64,000 nucleotides of DNA from Leucogyrophana mollusca (taxonomy: Eukaryota > Basidiomycota > Agaricomycetes > Boletales), in assembly GCA_021014945.1 (NCBI GenBank), contig MU266344.1:1-64000 (forward strand). The letters run 5' to 3'. Made by a program: the position numbers and the translations under genes. This document shows positions 50,799 through 61,228 of the stretch, piece after piece. Numbering within the stretch: the stretch's first letter is position 1; the number at the start of each line of letters is the position of its first letter. Below the pieces are notes generated by a model. The model did not search any database. It was given only the letters and a program-made list of their open reading frames with translations, and was not told where the DNA came from.

Positions 50799-51655
50799 GG
50801 TATGGGGGGAAGATAGAAAAAAGGTCCTCCAGCTATAGCTTTAAGATTAAAGAACTTTAAGAAGACCAGTCAAGTAGGCCGAAAAGGTTAGCCGCGAAGA
50901 CCGTGCGTAGTCGGACGTCGAAAGGTACACGTTTTCCCTACAGCTGAAGGCCGTGACCAAAGCGCGAGCTCGAAGCATGTCTCTTTTTGTCTCGCTCTGT
51001 TCAATGGCTCTTGCGGTATCTGAGTCTTCCCGAAAAAAAAAGACGCCAGTGCCTCGGAAGGTACGAACGTGGCCCGAAATTAGGTTATACGTTCCCGAAC
51101 GTGCGCGATGTTCCTGAGCCGAACCATGTAATAGGCAGATAAGGAGCAGTCCCGCCGGTTTTCAGCAATGTCAGCGGTGGAACCGTTCGGTGGCTATGGC
51201 ACTTGCTGTAACTCAGGTAGGACGACGGCCTTCCGCGATCGGTCGAAGCATTGCATTGATCTTGGGTTGATGGGATCAACTGACTCGGGCAAGAAGACTG
51301 AGCAGCGAGTACTGAACAGAACTGAGTACGAACTTGGGAATATGTGGCGCTAGGGTTAGGTTTCATTCAAAGTTCAAACTTGGCGCATCGAACCGCTCCT
51401 ATTTTGGTCGTTCGGGTCTTCGCACCGTTCGCAGCCACTGTCGCGCCAATGTGGCCTTCTTGAATGTAGTCACTCAACGTAGAATTGTGTGAATGTTCGT
51501 TCCTGTTAGAGGCGCGTTGACGGTATAACTTAAACACGGAGCCTGAGCCATCTGACTGAAAAAGCATGAGATGCCGAGTGTGATGGACTGGTTGTACATG
51601 CTATATTCGCAGTTATTTTGCTTTGTCCAAAATACAAGTAAGTATGCAGTTACAG
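50799..51655. other. Intergenic region, no gene recognised
   Basis: Short frames only on both strands. A TAGGGTTAGG string near 51352 is telomere-like but only a partial repeat. Confidence 0.4.
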
Positions 51656-53389
51656 TTACAACTCATCCCTCTTCGTGGCCGAACCAGAAGCATGAGGGCG
51701 CAGCCTGAACATCTTCACCCCATGCGCCTCCACCTCCGTATTGATCGTCCCCCTCGGCTGCACAGTCCCCGTGTAGTTCCCCATCAACAGCGAGCTGTTC
51801 GCCGCGAGGCCCTCCGCATAGCTTGTCTGCGTCGCGTTCCAATAATACGGCGTCAGGTCAACGCTGGAGGTCCCGTTTGCAGCGATGATCGCGGCTGCCG
51901 TGGCGTTGGGCATCCGGTTCGCCCAGACGTCGTAGATGTCCCACGCCTGTTGGATCTGGGACGCTGTTCCGCCTGGCCCGTTGAGCCAGAAAATGTCTTC
52001 GAGGGTCGCGTTCATCGGGCGCGCGGCGTTCCCTGCGTTGAGCAACACGACGACGTAGTCACCGTACGACAGCGAGCCGGACCAGAGCTGGATCTCGCCC
52101 TGGCCGAAGACGTCTGTCTCGGGAACATAATACCTCCAGCGCCGCGTGATCGACGAGCCGGACGGGTCCTGCGAGATGGCGATGACGGCGGGGTTGGTGA
52201 GGATGGAGAGCGCGGAGGGTGACATGACGCGGATGTCGTTGCCCATGATGAGCGGGGATTTTGTCGCAGCCCAGAGGCTGAAGTGGGTAACATATTCGGT
52301 GTCAGACATCCCGCCGTTACCGACCTCGAGCATGTCAAGGTCGTTCCACGCGCCGGGCTGGGATTTGGAGACGAGAGGAGCGTATTTGTTGAGGATGTTC
52401 ATCATGGAGCAGTGGAATCCGGGGAGTGCGCAGTCGTAGCCTTCGTCGCCCGTGCTGAACAATTGGTTAGTTATACTGGCGACTGGCTAAAGTTAAAGAC
52501 CTACCAGGGACAGTTGGCGTCTGCTGCATCGAAAGAGTCGTAGATATCGCCTGACCTGAAAGAAACAAGGATGAATCAGCAAGCGCAACAGAACCGTGTA
52601 AAGTGGGAGTAAACTGACATCCTCCAACTATTCCCGATGGTCTGTGCCCATTTCCACGGATAGTCCTCGCCCCAGTTGCACAAAGAGTACAGAATCGGCC
52701 TTCCGGTCGCATTCAGCGCGTCGCCCATGGCCTTATACCGCGTGTACGTGATGAGTGGCGTGCCTGACTCTCCTTCGTTGTAGCAGTTGTCGTATTTGAG
52801 ATAATCAACGCCCCAGCTGGCGAAGGTCTGGGCGTCGATGGTCTCGTATCCGAGAGACCCAGCTAACAGGGACGGGACGTGAGATCCGAGTACACTCGGT
52901 CGCAACCATGGAGCCATTCGCACTCACCGTAACCACCACATGTCATGCTCCCAGCGGAACTGTACATCCCGAATTTGAGGCCAAGGTTGTGCATGTTGTC
53001 CGCAACAGCTGCCATGCCGTTCGGGAATTTTGAATAGTCGGGCACGAGACTACCATTTGAAGAGCGACCATTGGACCAACAGTCGTCGAGGACGACATAC
53101 TCGTAGCCGACGTCACGGAGACCGTAGTTTACAATGAGCTGTGCCGTTTGAGTAAGGAGGTCTTCGGAAACTGAGCAGCCCAGGGCGTTCCAGTTGTCCT
53201 GAAGAAAGAAATGCTTGTAATGAGCAGAGTATCTGGATCCGACTTGTGACTGAGACACACCCATCCCATCTGCGGTGTACGGGCGAGACCATTGAAGACG
53301 CCGCCTACACCATATTTTGCTCCACGGACACTCCCAACGACGAGAGATGCGGTTGCGATGTATTGGAGAGCGCGAGCCATCGTAGCCAT
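51656..53389 (-). CDS. GH27 alpha-galactosidase, paralogue 1
   Basis: Hydrolyses terminal alpha-1,6-galactose (melibiose, raffinose, galactomannan side chains). Five exons on the minus strand: 53261-53389, 52928-53198, 52619-52862, 52505-52555, 51656-52454; 497 aa. Signal peptide [22 protein letters not shown]27 blocks: [75 protein letters not shown] (nucleophile Asp near 158), [51 protein letters not shown] (acid/base region), [13 protein letters not shown], and a C-terminal beta-sandwich. The protein ends ATKRDEL, an ER-retrieval-like tetrapeptide. Head-to-head with the second paralogue (55924-57633). Confidence 0.95.
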
Positions 53390-54231
53390 AAGCAAGCAAG
53401 GGAAGAGCATGAGGCCCCTCTTATTGTGAACCATCATTCCTGGAGGAACCCCACTTGCCGTCCTCGCGCCGCAAACTGGTCAGCTGAACACGGCTACTCT
53501 TTGAGCGGATGGAGCCAAGGTGTGCGGCCGTGGGAGGGTTTATTGCCAGAAATAAAACCCTCAAGGCTTGAGGTTGACGTGCATACGCGGTCGAAGCCTG
53601 ATCAAACTAGTTGAAGGTCAGACCTTGAGCTGTGTCGAGGGCTCGGCGCTCCGATTGCCGCGATCGCTACAAGCACTTGGCCTCGAAGATATCGAAAAAG
53701 TTAGGCCTTTACTCTACAAATCATGCCATGCATGCTCACCCTCGTGCTACTCGTCGGTAAAGCGTCGGGACTCGGTAAAGAACGGTTTCTAGCTTTCTTC
53801 GCCTCCAACGGCCTCCGCCGCCCCAGCTTCGTCACCCGATTGTGCTCTTTCCCCGAGCTTGTACCGAAAGAAATTACGAACAGGTCCAACAGCTATCCAA
53901 CGCGCTTAAGTTGGGTAGGATGAAGTCGGGCAGCAAGACAGAGATAGTGCAGAAAACGAGGAACGTTCTAACCCCCCGCTGCTGCGTCGTGTCAAGTGGC
54001 CTCCTTCCCGCTCCCGCTCACACACGCCGCGCAGTATCCAGTGCAGCCAGCCTCACCGCTGGTACAATGGGCATCTATGGTCAATCAGATGAACTTCACA
54101 TGGAGTCCACTTGCGAAAGGACATTGACCCGAGGGACACATGTACAGAACTGATAGAAGACCGAAAGTCTATAAATGGTTTGACCCCATGACCATACCTC
54201 CCCGGTCCATCTTAACCGCTCGTCGACCATC
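53390..54231. other. Intergenic region, no gene recognised
   Basis: Promoter region of the first alpha-galactosidase (left) and of the SDR (right). Open frames are short and without motifs. In-frame ATGs at 53411 and 53437 could extend the alpha-galactosidase signal peptide. Confidence 0.4.
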
Positions 54232-55566
54232 ATGCCGTCCGAGTCCAAAGGCGTCGCTCTTGTCACCGGTGCAGCGCAAGGCATCGGCCGCGCCATCGCC
54301 CTCCGTCTAGCCTCCGACGGTTTCGATGTCGCTCTGAATGATATTCCCGCCTGCGAGGCCCAGTTGAATGAGTTTGAGCTGGAGATTAGTGCCAAGGGTT
54401 GCCGGGCGTGTTCAGTAGTTGCCGACGTCAGTGTGGAAGAAGAGGTCAAGGGAATGATCGAAGCTGTAGTAAAACAGCTTGGGGGTCTCGACGTTGTAAG
54501 TGGGTTCCTCAACCCAATACGTCGGATCCAGAGGGCTCACTTCCTTATCTTCTGCTCAGCTTGTAGCGAATGCTGGGATCTTCCGAATGGGAACGCTACT
54601 GAGTAGTATGTTAGCCATATTTCTCTCAATCATGCCCGTGGCTGAGCCATATCCTGATACTTAAGCTGCCGTCGAGGATTTTGACGCGATGTTTGCAGTG
54701 AACGCACGCGGGACACACCTGTGTTATAAGTATGCTGCAATGCAGATGATTGCGCAGGGGAGAGGTGGGCGAATCATCGGCGCGAGCTCGAAAAATGGCA
54801 AGCGAGGTATGTACGTGTTGCATGATAACCGCGACCTCACTTGGTTCCCTCCGAGCCACGCCGCTGCTAACGTAGCCTTTCTTGACATTCGGAGCCCGTG
54901 GCTAATTCTGGTCTCTGTAGGTCTGCCGGACGGAACTGGTTACGGAGCAACTAAGTTTGCCATCAGAGGATTGACACAAGCAGCAGGTGGGCTTCGTATC
55001 TTGTTTCAATGGCCATTACTTTAACATGGCTTCCTTTCAAGCACTTGAACTGGGCCGTCACCGAATCACAGTCAATTGTTATGCCCCGGGGGGCGTCGAC
55101 ACGGCTATGAGTATGTGCTGACGTCCTTTCTTCCTACACCCCCGACACTATTCCTATTCCGTATAGTGCGGATGGCACGATCGCAACGAGCGCAGGATCC
55201 AGAAGCTATCGCTTTCGCCAAACGGGTAAGTTTCCCGACGAGTCCTGGGTCTGAACTATGTCTTTCAACGTCAGGGGGCGTTTACAGCTGCCAACGAAAC
55301 TACTCCCCGCAGTCGGGTACGATGGACAAGTAGAGGATGTCGCAAGCATCGTATCGTATCTCGTCTCTAAAGAGGCTCATTTTATCACTGGTGAGTGCGC
55401 GCTTGGTCAACTAGATATGAACGTAAATATAACGCGAACGTGATATGTCCCTCGTCTTGCTTGCAGGTCAAAGTGTGAGTACACCTACATCTCCATGAAG
55501 GAATTCGAAACATATAGCTGACGGTGGCCACAGATATCTGTGGATGGGGGCATCATGTTGTCTTGA
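54232..55566 (+). CDS. Short-chain dehydrogenase/reductase (diacetyl/butanediol reductase-like)
   Basis: Nine exons: 54232-54495, 54560-54605, 54666-54806, 54921-54986, 55042-55110, 55167-55225, 55288-55390, 55467-55474, 55534-55566, all GT-AG and in frame (262 aa). SDR motifs: VALVTGAAQGIGRAIALRL (TGxxxGIG), DIPACE, ADVSVEEEV, LVANAGIFRMG (NAG), FAVNARGTHLCYKYAA, GRIIGASSKNGKRG (catalytic Ser), GYGATKFAIRGLTQ (YxxxK), NCYAPGGVDTAM, EDVASIVSYLVSKEAHFITG and the C-terminal QSISVDGGIMLS. The order resembles fungal acetoin/diacetyl or sorbose reductases. One internal exon is only 8 nt. It lies between two alpha-galactosidase genes, so a sugar or polyol role is possible. Confidence 0.88.
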
Positions 55567-55923
55567 ATGCTCAGGCTTGAAATCGATCTTGTTCCATTTC
55601 CAGTTCTCCAATTCTCCGAACACGACCAGTCACATTCATACTAAGGATGATGTAACATACCAACGCCTCTCCGAGTCTCACCCAGTAACCTAAACTGACC
55701 TCGAGGCTTAAATGACTTATTTCCAGAACTCAGACGTCCCACGGGTCACCAACCACCTGACCGTGTCCAACTCAGTGACGATGTCCAGCAGACCGAGCTT
55801 CTGCGGGGCGAGACGGAAAATGGGGCTTCTAGGTGGATCACGATGACTGCTAGTGGTGCTCTTAAGAGGGACATGTATCTCCCTTCACTCATTCCTGTAC
55901 CCTTACTCTGATTGCTCAACGCT
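55567..55923. other. Intergenic region upstream of the second alpha-galactosidase
   Basis: No gene recognised. Short enough to hold mainly the promoter of the gene starting at 55924. Confidence 0.4.
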
Positions 55924-57633
55924 ATGCATCGAGCCTTGCAGTATTTTGTAACCACTTCCCTCATCGTCGGTATACGCGCAGCAAAGTATGGCGTAGGCGG
56001 GGTTTATAATGGCCTCGCTCGTACACCGCAGATGGGCTGGGTACGCTTCTTCCACTCTTAGTAGGTCACAATTCATCAACGGTCCGGCACCGTATCCTTC
56101 CAGGACAACTTCAACGCTTTGGGTAATGCGGTCACCGAAGCCTTACTCGTCCAATCTGCGCAACTCATTGTCAACTATGGTCTTCGCGATGTCGGCTACC
56201 AGTACATAATTCTGGACGATGCGTGGTCCAACGGACGTTCTGCGAACGGGAGTCTTATTCCTGATTATTCAAAGTTCCCGAACGGGATGACGGGTGTCGC
56301 CGACAGCATGCATAACATCGGACTGAAGTTCGGGATGTATAGCTCCGCGGGCACTATGACCTGTGCTGGCTACGGTACGCACTTCTTGAAGTCTTGGTTC
56401 TTGTTCAGCGTTCATGTCCCATTCACAGCTGGCTCGTTGGGCTATGAAGAAATCGACGCTCAGACATTTGCGAGCTGGGGCGTCGACTATCTCAAGTACG
56501 ATAATTGCTATAACGAAGGGGAATCTGGTACACCCCTCATCACATACACTCGATACAAGGCCATGAGCGATGCACTGAACGCGACTGGTAGACCGATTCT
56601 GTATTCAATGTGTAACTGGGGAGAAGATTACCCTTGGAAGTGGGCGCAGACGATTGGGAATAGCTGGAGGATGTAAGTTGATGACAGTCTTTATTTTTCC
56701 GCCCGAACTGATGGCGTCCGCCCTTAGGTCCGGCGATATTTACGACTCTTTTGATGCTGCAGACGAAAATTGTCCCTGGTAAGCCACCTTACGCTCCGCG
56801 TGTCTCCGCGTGCACTTGCCTAACCCACCGGTAGCACGGGTGATGAAGGTTATTACTGCGCCCTTCCAGGATTCCACTGCTCTATGATGAATATTCTCAA
56901 TAAATATGCCCCTCTCGTGTCCAAATCCCAGCCCGGAGCATGGAACGACCTCGACATGCTCGAGGTTGGGAATGGCGGGATGACCGACACCGAATACGTA
57001 ACACATTTCAGCCTATGGGCGGCAACCAAGTCCCCCTTGATCATGGGCAACGACATCCGTGCCATGACGCCTTCGACGCTCTCTATCCTCACCAACCCCG
57101 CCGTGCTTGCGATCTCGCAAGATCCGTCAGGCTCGTCAATCACGAGACGCTGGCGGTACTTTGTGAATGACACGGACGTCTTTGGCCAAGGCGAGATCCA
57201 GCTCTGGTCAGGGTCGCTCTCGTACGGAGACTATGTCGTTGTACTTCTGAATGCGGGGAGCGCTGCGCGACCCATGAACGCCACCCTAGAGGACATCTTC
57301 TGGCTAGATGGGCCAGGCGGAACGGCGCCTCAGATCCAGCAAGCATGGGACATATACGATGTCTGGGCCAATCGGATGCCCAATGCGACCGCATCCGCGA
57401 TTATCGCCGCCAACGGGACGGCGGGGGTTGACCTGACACCGTACTATTGGAACGCAACACAAACCAGCTACGCCCAAGGGTTACCAGCGAATAGTTCGCT
57501 GCTGATGGGGAATTATACAGAGACTGTGCAGCCAATGGGGGTGATTAATGTCCAAGTGGAGGCGCATGGGGTGAAGATGCTGAGGTTGAGGCCTCATGCA
57601 ACCGGTACCGCAACTAAGAGGGACGAGTTGTAG
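55924..57633 (+). CDS. GH27 alpha-galactosidase, paralogue 2
   Basis: Five exons: 55924-56040, 56104-56374, 56429-56672, 56728-56778, 56835-57633; 493 aa, with the same intron plan as paralogue 1. Signal peptide [19 protein letters not shown]. Blocks: [75 protein letters not shown] (nucleophile Asp about 154), [51 protein letters not shown]. The C-terminus again ends ATKRDEL. Compared with paralogue 1, both cysteines that normally form the N-terminal GH27 disulfide (GC at the start, LDDCW) are replaced (GN and LDDAW). The catalytic residues are kept, so an active but differently stabilised enzyme is likely. Confidence 0.95.
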
Positions 57634-58139
57634 TTCTAACTTCTCTGACGACCCATTATTGCATTCTGGCCCTTGGTCTCCGCATGGGCGCCTAAGAACA
57701 TCGGGAGGGTCTACGACGCTACATACAGTGTCCTAGGAGTACTTATAAACATTGATTTACGCACAACGCACGAAAGCCCGTGTTGCCGTTCCTCGCCCGT
57801 GTCGCCAGATTGGACTCTGGCGGAAGAAGCGGGCTGGTGGGGTTACCTTCTCTAGGGTTAGGGTTACATAACCGAGGCGGTCTTTCGAAACGTAATTGGG
57901 TCGCGCTGCGCCTTTCTCCCTCCCACAACAACCCCAACCTTAACCGTGGGCCGGCGCGGGCGGAGCTCTAGTCACTATTAGCGCACCTTACTGGATCGTC
58001 CTCGAAGTAAACTCGTTGATCTGGAGCCAGGCTCAGAAACACCCAGAGTGTTCTGAATCATCCTGGCAGAGTACTCGACCGTACGTTGTGCTTTTGAGGT
58101 TTTCCTAGTGTAGATAATGATCGGCAAAAACTACAGATT
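57634..58139. other. Intergenic region
   Basis: No gene recognised. It includes CTAGGGTTAGGGTTA at about 57852-57866, two telomere-type TTAGGG units, too short to call a relic telomere. Confidence 0.45.
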
Positions 58140-59621
58140 ATGACTTCCGCCGTCTCTCTTGAAACCGGCGGGTCCTTCGCCACGACGCACGCGACTCCGG
58201 TTTCCTACAGCTGGCGATCATTCATGGGCCCCTTTCCTACCGAAATCCTCCGTATGATCTTCAAGCTGGTATATCAGAACCACCTCAAAGAGTTGTGCTG
58301 GGACACTTCCTATGGTCAAACTGCTCTCAGGGCATTGTGGGATCTCGTTAACCATGATTTTGCCTCTGGTACTCTCTTTCCTTATTCGCTGGCTGCAGTA
58401 TGTCCATCGTGGTGCGACATCTTGTCATCCTTCCCCGAATTTTGGACCCGGGTCGTCATCTCCATCGATGCGCGCCCAACACCACTGTCAGACGTTCGAT
58501 CGTACTTACAATGGTCACGCGACTTGCCAATCACAGTCATCGTGACTCGGCGCGACGATAAACACGAGAAAGACTATACGGAAGAGAAGAACAGGGTGGA
58601 TGCAGTGATAGGATGCATTTCAGAACAACTGTTTCGTTGTGAAACGCTCCGAGTCAATGTCATCTATTCTTCATCGTTGCCCCAGCTTCGCAAGCATTTT
58701 CGCGGTGAGGCTCTTCGCCTCAAAAATCTCCTCCTCGAGAGCGCAGATTTTGGTGGAGTGGATGTACCCGACGATACCTCACAGCCTCTGGACATCCTGG
58801 ACCTCCGTTGTCCTTTCGTCGAGCGACTCTACGTCGATGGCTGGAATTTCCGCGATGTTTGTGTGGCCGATCCGGCAGCCATTCGATGGAACTATCATTA
58901 TAGCTCATACTGGTTTTGCCAACTGCAGAACCTGTCAGATATTACCATCTCCCGCTATAAAGCATCGGAAAATGGCGGGCGTGGGTTATCGATGAAGGCT
59001 ACGTTGAAAGCGTTGGCAGCAATGCCTCGACTGCACTCGCTCAGTATCCGTGCCGTGGAGTTCGATAACACTGTCATAGACCGCGATTCGATTGGTTTTG
59101 AAGGCCTTTGGAGTCTTGACCTTCAGGACCTTGGTCCAAATGCATTGATACTATTTTCCCGCGCGATATATACATACACAGATGCGATAGCCATAACTCG
59201 TTGTCACATCAATTTCGCCGAAACATTCAAGTGCAATAATCTCACTTTCTCGGAGATCGCAAAGGATCAAGATTTTCAGTGGCTCCTTAAGCGTTGGAAC
59301 GGAAGGGAGCTTGACTTCGTCTCGTGTGAAGGGTTCAATGATGACCTCATCGTCAGCATGGGTGGCGGTTATGGAAAGGGCCCCTTCTTGTGCCCGAGGA
59401 TGCACACCTTGTCGCTCTGGGACTGCACAGATTTTACGTTCATGGAACTGCGGAGAATGTGCGCAGCACGAGTGGCAGAGGCGAAGGAAGAGCTTGGGGA
59501 AGGTGTAGACGTGTTCGATACGCCTTACAATGTTTCGGTGCGACCTTTAAAAGTCTCTGTGAATGGGAGACGTCCAGAGGTTGGTCGTGAAGAGTGGCGA
59601 AATGGTAATGTGTTGGGGTAG
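58140..59621 (+). CDS. F-box-type protein of agaricomycetes
   Basis: Single-exon frame of 493 aa. An F-box-like segment is at about residues 30-90: GPFPTEILRMIFKLVYQ, later SLAAVCPSWCDILSSFPEFW, the LPxEIL...VCxxWRxIAxxxPxLW pattern of agaricomycete F-box proteins. It is followed by leucine-rich irregular repeats (LRLKNLLLESADF, PLDILDLRCPFVERLYVDGW, ALAAMPRLHSLSIRAVEF). Such proteins usually bring substrates to SCF ubiquitin ligases via Skp1. They are greatly expanded in mushrooms and each has its own, mostly unknown, target. There are no introns, which is unusual beside its neighbours. The start is the first ATG of the frame. Confidence 0.8.
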   Translation: MTSAVSLETGGSFATTHATPVSYSWRSFMGPFPTEILRMIFKLVYQNHLKELCWDTSYGQTALRALWDLVNHDFASGTLFPYSLAAVCPSWCDILSSFPEFWTRVVISIDARPTPLSDVRSYLQWSRDLPITVIVTRRDDKHEKDYTEEKNRVDAVIGCISEQLFRCETLRVNVIYSSSLPQLRKHFRGEALRLKNLLLESADFGGVDVPDDTSQPLDILDLRCPFVERLYVDGWNFRDVCVADPAAIRWNYHYSSYWFCQLQNLSDITISRYKASENGGRGLSMKATLKALAAMPRLHSLSIRAVEFDNTVIDRDSIGFEGLWSLDLQDLGPNALILFSRAIYTYTDAIAITRCHINFAETFKCNNLTFSEIAKDQDFQWLLKRWNGRELDFVSCEGFNDDLIVSMGGGYGKGPFLCPRMHTLSLWDCTDFTFMELRRMCAARVAEAKEELGEGVDVFDTPYNVSVRPLKVSVNGRRPEVGREEWRNGNVLG

Positions 59622-59770
59622 TGACTGCGTGAATAGGGTCACGAGGTGCCGGTGAGTATCGGTGCGAGCTATGTATGATTGGAACGTAGCTGAACCCACC
59701 GCAGTTTATCAATGTTATCCCTCTGATCAAGTAATACAACTATGCTTTAATAAACCCGCCGGGCTCTCGA

Positions 59771-60493
59771 CGGCCTGGCCACCTCCAACATCGTCCAGGA
59801 GACTTCCTCGGCAACAAAGTAACCATCTTCTCATTTTTTTCTTCGGCGCCCTCCTTACCGGAAGTATTCACCCTCCCAGCCCCAGGCATCGTTTTCGCAT
59901 TCAGCATGCCAGTGCGTCAACGTAGTGTTAGAGCTGACATGCGCTATTGCAAGGGAAGCGAAATTCTGCATACACTCACTGCGATGACCGAGTCAATGCA
60001 ATACATCTCCATCTCGACCATAATTGGGTGATCAGCCACTGACACATATTTTGGCGAATTTCTGCCGCTTTCTTATTCACGTGGTCGACGGTCTCATCGA
60101 AAACGAGAAAGATAGACAGGAGGTCGCATCCATCCACTGCGCAAGATCTCTGAGCCCCGGCAAACAGTTAAATTGGAGTTCATACACCTCTCTGTAAATA
60201 AATGCTCACCCTTATCTTCTCGGTGCGTACGCCCCCCCTGCATAGGCGGTCCAACAAGGCAAAACAGGACGATAGACACCACATCAAGTTGATCCCCCCA
60301 ACTGAGATGCACTGGTGTGGGATTTATCGTATACCTGTTTTTCTTTGGGACTGAAAAGACCAAAATCCAAGAACCAAGCACGAGGTGCTGCTGCTCCGTC
60401 GCGGTGTGAGTTGACAATCAGCGGCCATAGCCAAGTGGCCATGATATCGGGGACGCTGAAACTGACTCGCTGATGCTCGTCTCCATTCGCCAT
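59771..60493 (-). pseudogene. Internally deleted sesquiterpene synthase
   Basis: Minus strand. It keeps the first exon (MANGDEHQRVSFSVPDIMAT, FLDFGLFSPKEKQVYDKS) and the metal-binding stretch (CDLLSIFLVFDETVDHVNKK). It then jumps to a degraded copy of the 3' end (HYVDALAC, the CLGLGG(W) trace, GKEGAEEKNEKMVTLLPR). The middle of the protein, including the NSE metal-binding triad, is missing, and stops and frame changes occur. It is closely related to the intact gene at 61229-62547, so it is a recent duplicate that lost its centre. Confidence 0.75.
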
Positions 60494-61228
60494 AATTATA
60501 TCTGACGCAGAGGCCCCGGAGATACCCTGAGGGCTTGGACAGACCATACCATTCTAATACGACAGCCTCCTAGTGCTCCGAAGTGCCGAGGTACCAAAGT
60601 CATGTCTTCGAAGAGCCTAATCGCCCGCATGCATGTTGAGTTGCGGTGAGAATTCCTTTGGTTAAATGCACTCTCGTTCAGCAGGTCGGACTTGAAGCAA
60701 TTACGGAGGAACTGAAGAGCTTGAAAATACAATGTCTGAGAAGCTTCAAATATCAGAGTCGATGCATGATGTCACGGTTGACCATAATAGTCTTAGGCGG
60801 GCCTGTTCAACGTCAATCTCCGACTACTTACATGCAAAATGTGGATAAACCACACTCGCTCGAAAATATGTGCGTCCAAAGTGCCAGGGAGGAAATGGTG
60901 AAGCACGAGGCAGGGCCCCTAAGGGAATTCCTCAGCTTCTCCAGTTCAGGCCAAGATCTGGGGCGGTCCCGGGAGGAAACGAGGAATAAACGTTCTAACG
61001 AATAACAAAAACAGACTTCAACGCGATTCAATCGAATACATTCCTCTTGCGGGATCCCGTTGTTTATGTGAGTACTCAACTAACCAGGGATCCGCTCAAA
61101 TTGACTGAGCGACCCGTAAAACTTACACAGCTCTGATCGCTACACATTCATTTCGGGCATGCGTGGCCCGTGTCCAAACGGTCTGCATGCCACGAGACTA
61201 TAGTCTACCCACTCCTACGACAAACGGG
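60494..61228. other. Intergenic region between the terpene synthase copies
   Basis: Open frames at 60646-61005 (+) and 60828-61079 (-) have no recognisable motifs. No RNA gene or clear repeat seen. Confidence 0.4.

Noticed and set aside
57852..57866. Interstitial telomere (TTAGGG) sequence
   Set aside because: Only two units; chance or a promoter telobox is more likely than a relic telomere.
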